Positions 8,306 through 17,253 of a stretch of 38,771 bases of DNA are shown here, one piece after another. The stretch spans positions 1 through 38,771 of the forward strand of contig JACQAT010000004.1 of the NCBI GenBank assembly GCA_016194865.1, in the 5' to 3' direction. A program made the position numbers and the translations under genes. The notes beneath the pieces are model-generated. The model was not told where the DNA came from and ran no database searches. It saw nothing but the letters and a program-made list of their open reading frames with translations. Positions within the stretch are counted from its first letter, which is position 1, and the number at the start of each line of letters is the position of its first letter. Origin of the DNA: Chloroflexota bacterium. Its GTDB lineage: Bacteria > Chloroflexota > Limnocylindria > P2-11E.

Positions 8306-9237
8306 TCGAGCTCCGTCCCCTCGACGATCCTGAGGTACACCTCTTCCAGCGGGACCTTGCGCTCGGTGACGAACGCGATGTCCGCGCCGCCTTCGACGAG
8401 CGCTCGCACCACACGCGCGTTCGTCCGCGCCGGGTCGTCGCTCGTCACGCTGAGCGAGCCGTTCCGTTGCTCGACGGCACGCACGCCCTCGATGGTGCGC
8501 AGGCGCTCGAGCTCAGCGGCCGATGCGGGCGCGAGCAAGCGCAGCTCCGTCGTCCGCCCGTAGAGCTCCTGGCGCAGGTGGTCCGGCGTGTCGATCCGGA
8601 TCACCGAGCGCCGGAAGAACGCGATGCGGTCGCAGAGGCGGTCGGCCTCGTCGAGGTTGTGCGTGCAGAGGAAGACGGTCCGCCCCTCGGCGCGCAGCGC
8701 CGTGATGAAGGCGCGCACCGTCTTCGCGGCATCGGGGTCGAGCCCGGTGGTCGGCTCGTCGAGGAACATGACCGGCGGCTCGTGCAGCGCCGCGCGCGCG
8801 ATCGCCATCTTCTGCTTCATCCCGCGCGAGAACGTCGCCACCGCGGCGTCGCGCCGATCCCAGAGGCCGAGCATCCTGAGGAATCGCTCCACCTGCTCGT
8901 TCGCGAGCGTGCCGGGGAGGCCGTAGAGGGCCGCGTAGAAGCGCAGGTTCTCCGTCGCCGTCAGCCGCTCGTACAGGCCGGGCTGCTCCGTGAGGATGCC
9001 GACCATCGCGCGGATCCGCTCATCGTCGCGACCCACGCGATACCCGGCGATCTCGGCGGTCCCGCTCGTCGGGGCGATGAGCGCGCAGAGCAGACGCAGC
9101 GTGGTGGTCTTTCCGGCGCCGTTCGGCCCCAGGAACCCGAAGACCTCGCCCTCGTGGACCTCGAGGTCCAGACCGTCCACGGCCACGAGCGACCCGAATC
9201 GCTTGGTGAGTCCCTCCGCGGTGATGACCGTCGCCAC
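8302..9237 (-). CDS. ABC transporter ATP-binding protein (ABC-2 exporter)
   Basis: A 311-residue ATPase. Walker A GPNGAGKTT is near residues 38-46. The signature region reads FSRGMKQKMAIARA rather than classical LSGGQ, as is common in ABC-2/DrrA-type ATPases. Walker B is VMFLDEPTTGLDPD, followed by the switch histidine in CTHNLDEA. The C-terminal ~90 residues form the regulatory extension of this subfamily. The GTG start at 9237 is only six bases from a TAGACT -10 box (9249-9244 on the minus strand), so the mRNA is probably leaderless. It is divergent from the sensor kinase gene, which suggests the two-component system may control this exporter. Confidence 0.93.
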   Translation of the reverse strand: MATVITAEGLTKRFGSLVAVDGLDLEVHEGEVFGFLGPNGAGKTTTLRLLCALIAPTSGTAEIAGYRVGRDDERIRAMVGILTEQPGLYERLTATENLRFYAALYGLPGTLANEQVERFLRMLGLWDRRDAAVATFSRGMKQKMAIARAALHEPPVMFLDEPTTGLDPDAAKTVRAFITALRAEGRTVFLCTHNLDEADRLCDRIAFFRRSVIRIDTPDHLRQELYGRTTELRLLAPASAAELERLRTIEGVRAVEQRNGSLSVTSDDPARTNARVVRALVEGGADIAFVTERKVPLEEVYLRIVEGTELE

Positions 9238-9243
9238 CCGTCG

Positions 9244-9257
9244 AGTCTATTTACAAT
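9244..9257. promoter_or_regulatory. Back-to-back leaderless promoters (exporter / sensor kinase)
   Basis: Two -10-like boxes lie two bases apart on opposite strands. On the minus strand TAGACT (9249-9244) is six bases before the GTG of the ABC ATPase. On the plus strand TACAAT (9252-9257) is six bases before the ATG of the kinase. The entire gap between the two genes is only 26 bases, so both transcripts would begin at or next to the start codon and the two promoters should compete for polymerase. No obvious -35 boxes. Confidence 0.6.
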
Positions 9258-9263
9258 TCACAG

Positions 9264-10913
9264 ATGAGCCCCCAAGCGGACACCGAACGGAAGCTCCGCG
9301 AGCTTTCCTTCCTCCATGAGGTGACCGGGCTCGCCTCGTCCACCCGTGACTGGGACGAGATGCTCCGCCTCATCATCGACCGCACGACGCACGCCATGCG
9401 TGCCGAGGTCGCCGCGCTCTACCTCCTCGAGCGGCGCGAGGGGATCCTGCGCCTGGTCGCGACGAACGGGCTCAACCGGCGCGGGATCGGCCGCGTCACG
9501 CTGCGCGTCGGCGAGGGGATCACCGGCTGGGTCGCGAACGCCCACGTGCCGCTCGTCGTCCGTGACGTGCGCATGGACCCGCGCTGGAAGCGCATCCCGA
9601 CGGTCGACGACGAGCGCTTCACCTCGATGCTCTCCGTCCCGCTCGTCCTCCACGACCAGGTCGTCGGCGTGCTCAACATCCAGACCGTCGAGCTTCGCGA
9701 GTTCGATCGCGCGGAGATCGACTTCCTGCAGACGATCGCGAACCAGGTGTCCGGGATCATCGAGAAGTCACGGCTGCAGCGCGACGCCGAGCGCAAGCTG
9801 CACGAGGTCTCGGCGCTCTTCGAGGTCTCGAACGTGCTCACCTCGACGCTCGACCTCGGTGAGGTGCTCGGGCTCGTGGTCGATCGCCTCGTCCGCGTGT
9901 ACCCAGGTGCGTCCGGCGCCATCCTGCTGCGCAGCGGCACATCCGGCGACGAGGGCTTCGCGGCGCGCTCGGGCGAGCTCGGCAAGGCGGCGGTGCAGGC
10001 CGCGCGCGTGGCCCTCGCTGAAAAGAGGCCGATCGTCGAAGCCGACCACATCGCGCTGCCGCTCCTCGCCGGCGACAAGCTGCTCGGCGCCGTGGTGCTC
10101 CAGGTGCCCGGCCGTGGCGAGCTCATCGACCAGGAGATCGCGTTCGTCGGCGCGATCGCCAACCAGGCGGCGCTCGCCATCGACAAGGCCTCGCTCTACG
10201 AGCGCGAGCGCGAGACCGCGCGGAGCCTGCGCGAGCTGGAGCGCGCGAGGTCCGACTTCGTCACGGTCGTCACCCACGACCTCCGGACGCCGCTCTCGGT
10301 CATTCACGGCTACCTCGAGCTGCTGGGCGAGGGCGCGAAGGACGGCCAGGTGCAGGCGACGACGGCCGCGGTCGAGCAGGTGGTGCGCCTGGACCACCTC
10401 GTGGACCGCATCCTGGCGGGCGTGCGCGGCGATAGCCTCGAGATGTCGGTGAAGAGCGCGAGGTTCGACGTCCGCTCGACGCTCGCGGGCGCGGCTGGGG
10501 AGCTGCGCGCCATCGCGCGCAGGCATCGCCTGACACCGCCACGGAGCGGCGCGCCGCTGTGGGTCCGTGGCGACCGGCGCCGGACCGTCGAGATCGTCGG
10601 CGGTCTCGTCGAGAACGCGACCAAGTACGCGCCCCCGGGGACGCGCATCGCGATCTCCGCGTCGCGCGCGCGCGACCGCGCGGTCGTGCGCGTCGCGGAC
10701 CAGGGCCCCGGCGTGCCACCGCCGGATCGCACCCGCATCTTCGAGCCATACGTCCGGGTCGGCGATCCGTCTCGCGTGCCGGGCTCGGGGATCGGGCTGT
10801 ACGCGTCGCGACACTTCGTCGAGGCGCAGGGCGGGGACCTCTGGTACGAGGACTCGGAGACGGGCGGCGCGGTCTTCGCGTTCAGCCTGCCGCTGTCAGG
10901 ATCGTCGTCGTGA
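9264..10913 (+). CDS. GAF-GAF sensor histidine kinase
   Basis: A 549-residue soluble kinase without membrane helices. Two GAF-type domains (about 20-170 and 185-315) are followed by a linker coiled coil, a HisKA domain with the phospho-acceptor in VTHDLRTPLS (His338), and a HATPase domain with an N-box VENATKYAPPGT, DQGPGVP and GSGIGLY. GAF domains bind small ligands or chromophores, so the signal is probably intracellular or diffusible. The stop overlaps the GTG start of the response regulator (GTGA), making a classic coupled pair. It probably has a leaderless promoter (TACAAT at 9252). Confidence 0.94.
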   Translation: MSPQADTERKLRELSFLHEVTGLASSTRDWDEMLRLIIDRTTHAMRAEVAALYLLERREGILRLVATNGLNRRGIGRVTLRVGEGITGWVANAHVPLVVRDVRMDPRWKRIPTVDDERFTSMLSVPLVLHDQVVGVLNIQTVELREFDRAEIDFLQTIANQVSGIIEKSRLQRDAERKLHEVSALFEVSNVLTSTLDLGEVLGLVVDRLVRVYPGASGAILLRSGTSGDEGFAARSGELGKAAVQAARVALAEKRPIVEADHIALPLLAGDKLLGAVVLQVPGRGELIDQEIAFVGAIANQAALAIDKASLYERERETARSLRELERARSDFVTVVTHDLRTPLSVIHGYLELLGEGAKDGQVQATTAAVEQVVRLDHLVDRILAGVRGDSLEMSVKSARFDVRSTLAGAAGELRAIARRHRLTPPRSGAPLWVRGDRRRTVEIVGGLVENATKYAPPGTRIAISASRARDRAVVRVADQGPGVPPPDRTRIFEPYVRVGDPSRVPGSGIGLYASRHFVEAQGGDLWYEDSETGGAVFAFSLPLSGSSS

Positions 10914-11581
10914 GCTCCATCCTCGTCGTCGACGACGATCGCGCCATGGTCGGCATGGTCGCGGCGGTGCTCGGGGCCGATGGCTACGAGCTCATCACCG
11001 CCTATGACGGCGAATCCGCGCTGCGGCGCCACGCCGAGGACCGGCCGGACCTCGTGATCCTCGATCGGCGCCTGCCGCGCATGTCGGGCGACGAGGTCTG
11101 CCGGAAGATCCGGACGTCGTCCGCGACACCGATCCTCATGCTCACCGGCGAGCGCGGGACCGACGAGCGCGCGAAGCTGCTCGACCTCGGCGCCGACGAC
11201 TACCTCGAGAAGCCCTTCGGCAAGAAGGAGCTGTCGGCACGCGTGCGCGCGCTCCTGCGGCGCGCCGCGCAATCGCCGCGAACACCATCCGTGCGCGCGT
11301 CGATCGGCGGTCTCGACATCGACACGAGCGCGCATCGCGCGCGCGTCGGCGAGACGGTGCTCGAGCTCACGCCGATCGAGTTCCGCCTGCTCGCCGCGCT
11401 CGCCGCGCGGCCCGGTGAGGTGGTCGACCGGCGCTCCCTGCTCCGCTCGGGCTGGCCGGACGAGCGCGATCCCGATCCCGAGTGGCTCAAGGCGCATCTC
11501 GCGCGTCTCCGCGCGAAGCTCGAGTCCGCCGGCGCGCCGGTGCCCGCGAACGTTCGTGGGGTGGGGTACTCGCTCGGTTGA
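10910..11581 (+). CDS. OmpR-family response regulator
   Basis: A 223-residue DNA-binding response regulator. The receiver domain (1-118) has VVDDD near the N-terminus, the phospho-acceptor Asp52 in VILDRRLPRM, the TGERG switch region and the conserved Lys in DDYLEKPFGKKEL. The winged-helix Trans_Reg_C domain (about 128-222) has LELTPIEFRLLAAL and ends GVGYSLG. GTG at 10910 overlaps the kinase stop. The likely partner is the upstream kinase and a likely target is the shared promoter at 9244-9257, but no repeated operator is visible there. Confidence 0.95.
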   Translation: MSSILVVDDDRAMVGMVAAVLGADGYELITAYDGESALRRHAEDRPDLVILDRRLPRMSGDEVCRKIRTSSATPILMLTGERGTDERAKLLDLGADDYLEKPFGKKELSARVRALLRRAAQSPRTPSVRASIGGLDIDTSAHRARVGETVLELTPIEFRLLAALAARPGEVVDRRSLLRSGWPDERDPDPEWLKAHLARLRAKLESAGAPVPANVRGVGYSLG

Positions 11582-11662
11582 GCCCGTGGCTGTGCACAGT
11601 GAACGGTGCCCCCGATACCCATTCGCAACGTTTCCGTCCCTATCCGGCGACGCCCTCGACGC

Positions 11663-11668
11663 TAGGCT
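11663..11668 (+). promoter_or_regulatory. -10 box of the gltB leader transcript
   Basis: TAGGCT lies six bases before the GTG of the short leader ORF at 11675. The same box-to-start spacing occurs at several other genes here (9237, 9264, 17240, 29534), which supports a leaderless transcript beginning at or near 11675. No convincing -35 box was found. Confidence 0.5.
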
Positions 11669-11674
11669 GATCCC

Positions 11675-11743
11675 GTGATCCGCATTTCGCTCGCGGTCCG
11701 CGTCATTCCGACCACGGCAGCAGCCGGGGACGGGGCCTCGTAG
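11675..11743 (+). CDS. Putative leader peptide of gltB, branched-chain-residue rich
   Basis: A 22-codon ORF with a GTG start. Its residues include three Ile, one Leu and two Val in the first eleven positions, ending VRVIPTTAAAGDGAS. The VIP...AA.G ending recalls ilv-operon leader peptides (E. coli IlvL ends with IIIPPCGAALG). It is followed 34 bases later by an intrinsic terminator and then by gltB. This layout matches transcription attenuation controlled by ribosome stalling at branched-chain codons. Glutamate is the amino donor for those amino acids, so control of GOGAT is plausible. The ORF is short and the role is inferred. Confidence 0.45.
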   Translation: MIRISLAVRVIPTTAAAGDGAS

Positions 11744-11777
11744 CGCGCATTCACAGATCACCGCAAGCGCGACGAGG

Positions 11778-11806
11778 GCCTCCCGGGAAGAACCGGGAGG
11801 CTTTTT
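11778..11806 (+). terminator. Intrinsic terminator / attenuator in the gltB leader
   Basis: A perfect 9-bp stem GCCTCCCGG / CCGGGAGGC (11778-11786 with 11793-11801) with loop GAAGAA is followed directly by TTTTT. It ends 17 bases before the gltB GTG and just before its AGGAGG-type ribosome binding site. The GC-rich end of the leader ORF (11722-11740, GGGG and GGCC runs) could pair with the 5' arm as an anti-terminator. It may alternatively just end the response-regulator transcript, 200 bases upstream. Confidence 0.75.
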
Positions 11807-11823
11807 CGTAGGGAGGAGTCGAG

Positions 11824-14800
11824 GTGAGCGACGAGCATCGCGTAGCGGACGAGCACGATGCCTGCGCGCTCGTCGCCGTCGCTCGGCGTGACGGCCTGCC
11901 GTCACGCGACACGATCTCCCTCGTCCTCGGCGGCCTCGAGCATCTGGCGCATCGCGCGGGCACCGTCGACGGCGAGGCCGACGGCGCGGGGATCCTCACC
12001 GACGTCCCGCGCGCGCTCTGGGCCGCGCGTCTCGCCGATGCGGGTCACGACCAGGCGCTCGCCCAGGATCGCCGCTTCGCGGTCGGCCACCTCTTCGTGC
12101 CTCAGGCCGACAGCGACGCGACGCGCGCCGCCGTTCGCGAGATCCTCGCGCGCCACCGCGTGCGCGTCCTCATCGAGCGCGCCGGCGAGACCCGCGGGTC
12201 GGCCCTCGGCCCGCTCGGTCGTCGCGAGGAGCCGCTGTTCTGGCAGGTCGCGCTGTTCTCGCACGCGTCCGGACAGGGCGCCGACCGCATGCTCCATCGC
12301 GTCTGGGCCGAGATCGAGGGGGGGACGAGCGCGAGCGTCGCGAGCCTCTCGCGCACCTCCGTCGTGTACAAGCTGCGCGGCGCGGCGCGCCAGCTCGTGC
12401 CGTACTACGCGGACCTCGCCGATCCCCGCTTCCGCAGCTCGATGGCCTTCGGGCACAACCGGTACTCGACGAACACGTCGAGCACCTTCGAGCGTTGCCA
12501 GCCCTTCGGAACGTTCGCGCACAACGGCGAGATCAACACCATCGGCCGGCTGCGCGAGGAGACGCGATCCCTGGGCCTCGCGCTCTCCCGCCGTGGCAGC
12601 GATTCACAGGATGTCGACGCGGCGCTCCGCGGCATGGTCCATGGTCTGGGCCTCGAGCCGATCGAGGCCATCGAGCTGCTGTTCCCGCCGATCCTCAACG
12701 AGCTGAGGCGCGAGTCCGAGACCGTGCAGGACGCGTACGTGCAGGCGCGCGCCGCGTTCGGGCCGTTCGCGCAGGGGCCGGCCGCGTTCCTGGCGCGCGT
12801 CGACGACACCTGCGTCTTCGGTGTCGACGCGATGGGCCTCCGTCCGCTCTGGCATGTCGAGACCGACGAGGAGCACATCTTCGCGAGCGAGCGCGGCTTC
12901 GTGCCGTTCGCGCGCTACGCGAGCGACCCGCGACCGCTCGGTCCGGGCGTGCGGGTCGCGCTGGAGCGTTCGGCGAGCGGTGGCTGGCGCTTTCTCGATC
13001 AGGCGGCGGTGCGAACGCGCTTCGTCGCCGCGCGTGCGCGTCGCGGCCTCGAGGTCGGCGGCATGCGCGAGCGGCTCGAGACCGGTGGACCGCTCGCGGA
13101 GGGACCCGAGCCGCGCGTGCGCCGCGCCACCCGCGTCGAGGTCGCGACGCCGCCCGACGAGGTCGAGGACCTGAGCGTGCGCCGCGAGCAGCTGTTCGCC
13201 GCGCTCGGCTTCGAGCCCGACGACCTGAAGGCCGCGGCGTTCATGGAGCAGACCGGCAACGAGCCGATCGGCTCGCTCGGCTACGACGGTCCGCTCGCCG
13301 CGCTCTCGACCCGCCGCGTGAACCTCGCCGACTTCCTGCAGGAGAGCGTCGCCGTCGTCACGAATCCCGCCATCGACCGCGAGCGCGAGATCGAGCACTT
13401 CTCGACGCGCGTGCTCCTCGGCCCGCGGCCCGCGCCGCATCGCGCGGAGCGCCGCCGGCCGTGGATCGAGCTCCGCCATCCGATCCTGCTCGGCGGTCAC
13501 GCGCCGGAGTCCGGCCTTCCGTTGACGGATGCCCGCGTCCTCGCGAACGAGCTCGGGACCTGGGTGCTCGACGACGTCCTCGCGCGCTTCGAGCTCGAGG
13601 GGAAACGGCCCGCGGTCGTCCTCGTCGCGGATCGCGATTGGGACGAGCCCGCGAAGGACGCGCTCGCTCGGCTCGGCGCCGAAGCCTGCGCCGCGGTGCG
13701 CCGTGGCGCGCGCGCCGTCCTCGTCCAGGAGCCCCGCACCCTCGCCGAGGGCCGTGCCTGGTTGGATCCACTGCTCGTCGTCGCGGCGGCGCACGCGGCC
13801 CTCCTCGTGCAGCCGTCGCGCGACGACGGCAGCCTCCGCCGTCGCTGCACGCTGCTCGTGTCCGCGGCGAGCATCCGCCAGCTGCACGACGTGATGGTCA
13901 CGCTCGGCCTCGGCGCCGATGCGGTGAATCCGTACCTGCTCCTCGAGCACGCGATCTCGAACGGCGACCCGGATGCGCTCGGCAATCTCGTCGAGGCGCT
14001 GCGCAAGGGCATCGAGAAGGTGATCTCGACGCTTGGCATCCACGAGCTGCGCGGCTACGGCCACGCGTTCTCGGGGGTCGGCCTCGCGCCCGACGTCGCG
14101 CGCTTCCTCGGCGTCGCGTCGTTCGCCTCGAGCGCCGAGGCGGGCCATGGCTGGGAGCAGATCGAGCGCGACGGCTTCGATCGCGCCACGCAGCTGCGCG
14201 AGCGCACCCCCGCGCGGCTCGAGCCGGCGTTCCGCATCTACCCGCGGATATGGAAGGCCGCGCTCTCCGTCGCGAACGGGGAGGCGGCGTACGCGACGTA
14301 CGCCGAGCGGCTCGAATCGATCGAGCACGAGCATCCGGTCGCGCTGCGCCACCTCATCGACGTGAAGGTCCCCGCGACGGACGAGGCACGCGCGGGCGCC
14401 GCGACACGCACGGGCGAGCACGCGGCGCCCTTCTACATCTCGAGCATGTCGTTCGGGTCGCAGGGCGAGACCGCGTACCGCGCGTACGCCGAGGCCGCGC
14501 ACCTTTTGGACATCCTTTGCATCAATGGAGAGGGCGGCGAGCTCCCCGACCTGCTCGGGCGCTACCCGAAGCATCGCGGCCAGCAGGTCGCCTCAGGCCG
14601 CTTCGGCGTGTCGGCGCTGCTCGCGAACTCCTCGAACTACATCGAGATCAAGATCGGGCAGGGCGCGAAGCCGGGCGAGGGCGGCCACCTGCCGGGGCGC
14701 AAGGTCTCTGCGAAGGTCGCCCTCGCGCGCAACGCGCGTCCGGGCATCGACCTCATCTCGCCGTCGAACAACCACGACATCTACTCGATCGAGGACCTGG

Positions 14801-16272
14801 CGCAGGTGGTCCACGAGCTGAAGACCGTGAACCCGCGCGCGCACGTCTCGGTCAAGATCCCGATCACGCCCGACGTCGGCATCATCGCGTGCGGCGTGGC
14901 CAAGGCCGGCGCGGACATCGTCACGCTCTCCGGCTACGACGGCGGCACCGGCGCCGCGCGCCAGCACGCGCTGCGGCGCGCGGGCCTGCCCGCGGAGATC
15001 GGCGTCGTCGAGGCGCATCGCGCGCTCGCCGCGAACGGGCTGCGCGAGGACGTCGAGCTGTGGTGCGACGGCGGCATGAAGAGCGCGCTCGACGTCGTGA
15101 AGATGCTGTGCCTGGGCGCCGATCGCGTCGGCTTCGGGACGCTCGCGATGGTGGCCATCGGCTGCACGATCTGCCGCGGCTGCCAGCTGGACACCTGCCA
15201 CGTCGGCATCGCGACGCAGATCGCGGACCTGGAGGAGGCGACCGCCCGCGGCATCAAGCGCTTCGAGCCGCAGGAGACGGAGCGCGCCGTCGCCAACCTG
15301 TGCCGCTTCTTCGGCCTCATGCGCGAGGAGGTCGGCCGTATCGCGAGCGCGCTCGGCGTCGAGAGCGTCCGCGAGCTCGTTGGCCGGGCCGATCTGCTCG
15401 AGCAGGCGCGCGGCCTGGATCGGGTCGACGTGCGCGGCATGCTCGTGCCGGTCGAGGGCTGGTCGTCGGGTGGCGCGACGGTCCGCGAGCCCATCTCGGT
15501 CGCCGCCGCCACGGCCGATGGTCTGCCGCTCTCCGCCACCGACCGCTTCGTCGGCACCGCGGGCGCCGGAGCCCTCGCGCGCATGAAGATCTTCAGCGTC
15601 GAAGCCGTCGCGATGCGACCTTCGTATGGCAGCGGGTCGGTCGCCGGCAACGGCTTCGCCGCGTACGCGACCGACGGCATCGCGCTCGAGGTCGCCGGCG
15701 GCGCGCAGGACGGCGCGGCGAAGACCGCCCTCGGCGGAAGCTTCGCGATCCTCAAGGCGCCCAACGCGAGCGGGCGTTTCGTCGACGGCTCGGTGGGGAA
15801 GTGCTTCGGCTACGGCGCCCAGCGCGGCCGGTTCTTCGTGCAGGGCGGCGCCGACGCGCGCGCGGGCATCCGTCTCTCCGGCGCGGAGGTCGTCTTCGGC
15901 GGCGACCTCTCGGGCTTCGCGTTCGAGTACATGACCGGCGGCACCGCGATCGTGCTCGGCGACCCGGGTCGCTGGATCTGCTCCGGCATGTCGGGCGGCA
16001 TGGTCTTCGTGCCGCACGACCCTTCGCGCGGGCTCGACGACGCCGGCATCAAGGACCGCCTCGCGAAGGGCGCGAAGGTCGCGCTGCGCGTGCCGGACGA
16101 GACCGAGGGCGCGGCGCTGCGCGAGCTGCTCGGCGCCTACGTCACCACGCTCGCCGCGTCCGGGCAGACCGACGAGGCCGCCCGCGTGCGCGCCCTGCGC
16201 GAGACCCCCGGCGCGTTCCGCTGCATCCGCGCGGCGGGCGATCTCGTGGACCAATCCATCTCCACCGAGTAG
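11824..16272 (+). CDS. gltB: Glutamate synthase large subunit (GOGAT)
   Basis: A 1482-residue enzyme of full GltB length. Domains in order: class II glutamine amidotransferase (about 14-400, catalytic Cys14 exposed after removal of a short propeptide, CALVAVARR), central domain, FMN-binding synthase barrel (about 790-1170) and the GXGXG beta-helix domain (about 1230-1480). The 3Fe-4S ligands appear as Cys1114, Cys1120 and Cys1125, with an extra Cys1117 in CTICRGCQLDTC. It converts glutamine plus 2-oxoglutarate to two glutamates. No gltD is adjacent, so reductant may come from ferredoxin or a distant GltD. The GTG start has a strong GGAGGAG ribosome binding site. Expression is probably attenuated by the leader (11675-11806). 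Confidence 0.97.
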   Translation: MSDEHRVADEHDACALVAVARRDGLPSRDTISLVLGGLEHLAHRAGTVDGEADGAGILTDVPRALWAARLADAGHDQALAQDRRFAVGHLFVPQADSDATRAAVREILARHRVRVLIERAGETRGSALGPLGRREEPLFWQVALFSHASGQGADRMLHRVWAEIEGGTSASVASLSRTSVVYKLRGAARQLVPYYADLADPRFRSSMAFGHNRYSTNTSSTFERCQPFGTFAHNGEINTIGRLREETRSLGLALSRRGSDSQDVDAALRGMVHGLGLEPIEAIELLFPPILNELRRESETVQDAYVQARAAFGPFAQGPAAFLARVDDTCVFGVDAMGLRPLWHVETDEEHIFASERGFVPFARYASDPRPLGPGVRVALERSASGGWRFLDQAAVRTRFVAARARRGLEVGGMRERLETGGPLAEGPEPRVRRATRVEVATPPDEVEDLSVRREQLFAALGFEPDDLKAAAFMEQTGNEPIGSLGYDGPLAALSTRRVNLADFLQESVAVVTNPAIDREREIEHFSTRVLLGPRPAPHRAERRRPWIELRHPILLGGHAPESGLPLTDARVLANELGTWVLDDVLARFELEGKRPAVVLVADRDWDEPAKDALARLGAEACAAVRRGARAVLVQEPRTLAEGRAWLDPLLVVAAAHAALLVQPSRDDGSLRRRCTLLVSAASIRQLHDVMVTLGLGADAVNPYLLLEHAISNGDPDALGNLVEALRKGIEKVISTLGIHELRGYGHAFSGVGLAPDVARFLGVASFASSAEAGHGWEQIERDGFDRATQLRERTPARLEPAFRIYPRIWKAALSVANGEAAYATYAERLESIEHEHPVALRHLIDVKVPATDEARAGAATRTGEHAAPFYISSMSFGSQGETAYRAYAEAAHLLDILCINGEGGELPDLLGRYPKHRGQQVASGRFGVSALLANSSNYIEIKIGQGAKPGEGGHLPGRKVSAKVALARNARPGIDLISPSNNHDIYSIEDLAQVVHELKTVNPRAHVSVKIPITPDVGIIACGVAKAGADIVTLSGYDGGTGAARQHALRRAGLPAEIGVVEAHRALAANGLREDVELWCDGGMKSALDVVKMLCLGADRVGFGTLAMVAIGCTICRGCQLDTCHVGIATQIADLEEATARGIKRFEPQETERAVANLCRFFGLMREEVGRIASALGVESVRELVGRADLLEQARGLDRVDVRGMLVPVEGWSSGGATVREPISVAAATADGLPLSATDRFVGTAGAGALARMKIFSVEAVAMRPSYGSGSVAGNGFAAYATDGIALEVAGGAQDGAAKTALGGSFAILKAPNASGRFVDGSVGKCFGYGAQRGRFFVQGGADARAGIRLSGAEVVFGGDLSGFAFEYMTGGTAIVLGDPGRWICSGMSGGMVFVPHDPSRGLDDAGIKDRLAKGAKVALRVPDETEGAALRELLGAYVTTLAASGQTDEAARVRALRETPGAFRCIRAAGDLVDQSISTE

Positions 16273-16343
16273 GCGTCTCGACTGAAATGACTGTGACTAT
16301 GTTGTGAAGGGCATCGAACTCAGATCGCAATGCTCGAAATGGG

Positions 16344-17240
16344 TCAGTCGACCCTAAAGGGGCCGAACTCAATCGACCCACTTCCAGCAATCTCTCGGAA
16401 ATGTCTGGATTCATCGGCGGACAGGTACAAAGTGAAAATGTGCCCCTGATCGCGGATCTTGAACTCAGCCTTGCGTCTGACGAATAGGTCCATCGGTACT
16501 CGCAAGTGGTGAAACTCGGAACTCATCGGCGCGACTTCGCAAAGCATGTTCAGGAAGCCAAGATGGTCCTGAGTTACGGAGGTGGTGGTGAACTCGAACC
16601 ACCAACCGGGCGTCCCCAGGAACGCCTGATCTGCCGGGTAGAACTTCGAGAAGGTCTTGCGCTCGTCACTTGAGCGTCCGTTCTTGCGCAGCCACTCCAG
16701 GCCCCGCGGCCGGGTCTTCATCGGCACCAATTCACGTGCTTCACCCGCCGCGGGTTCATTTGGGCTGGGTGCGCTCGCCAAGGTCCCAGCCACGACCAGG
16801 TAGTCATTCCTATTCCGTTGCTCTCTGCGGCTCGCGTCGAGGTTGTCGTTGAGTTGGCTTTGAAGGTCGGCTGGCAGCGGGTAGTGAAGGAACTCGATCC
16901 CGTCGGTACCGAATCGTTTGCTGCGCTTCATGACGAGTTGCCGAAAGTCATCGTCCGTGCACACGAGTAATCGTGTAGAGGCGGGCAATAATTTGAGGAC
17001 GTGAACGTCGTCCAGCGCCTTCTTGATCCCCCCAGAATTCTCATGGCCCGTGGCTGTCTTCGGTCGGTTGCAAAGGAAGAACGCCACGATCGACCCGTCG
17101 TCCGACACTGCATCGCATTTGAACGAGCCTTTTGAGAGCGGAACGGATCGCTCCTGGAAGACGCGGCCCGGAAACCGAGATTCGAGCCGCCGGCGCAGAT
17201 GCGGTTCGATCACGCGCTTGATAAAGGTGGTGTCAGCCAT
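16344..17240 (-). CDS. Hypothetical protein in accessory island
   Basis: A 298-residue soluble protein I do not recognise. The N-terminal half (about 8-130) alternates helix and strand: IEPHLRRRLESRF, FKCDAVSDDGSIVAFFLCN, RLLVCTDDDFRQLV. This order resembles the start of a restriction-endonuclease-like fold, but the E-x-K part of that active site is not evident. A Pro/Ala-rich linker (about 155-165) leads to a C-terminal region with Trp-rich WWFEFTTTS. The ATG at 17240 sits seven bases after a TAGGCT box, suggesting a leaderless message. Lower GC than gltB and position between gltB and glnII point to acquisition as part of an island. Confidence 0.65.
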   Translation of the reverse strand: MADTTFIKRVIEPHLRRRLESRFPGRVFQERSVPLSKGSFKCDAVSDDGSIVAFFLCNRPKTATGHENSGGIKKALDDVHVLKLLPASTRLLVCTDDDFRQLVMKRSKRFGTDGIEFLHYPLPADLQSQLNDNLDASRREQRNRNDYLVVAGTLASAPSPNEPAAGEARELVPMKTRPRGLEWLRKNGRSSDERKTFSKFYPADQAFLGTPGWWFEFTTTSVTQDHLGFLNMLCEVAPMSSEFHHLRVPMDLFVRRKAEFKIRDQGHIFTLYLSADESRHFREIAGSGSIEFGPFRVD

Positions 17241-17247
17241 GACATCA

Positions 17248-17253
17248 AGCCTA
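17248..17253 (-). promoter_or_regulatory. -10 box for the gene starting at 17240
   Basis: On the minus strand TAGGCT (17253-17248) lies seven bases before the ATG at 17240, the same arrangement as other leaderless starts in the window. No ribosome binding site is present between them. Confidence 0.5.

Noticed and set aside
12495-16307. A 1270-codon frame overlapping gltB.
   Set aside because: Shadow frame with extreme Arg/Ala bias and no motifs; gltB is unmistakable in the other frame.
16590-16630. A tRNA-like stretch (GGTGGTGGTGAACTCGAACCACC).
   Set aside because: It lies inside a coding frame, and no cloverleaf with acceptor and anticodon stems could be drawn.
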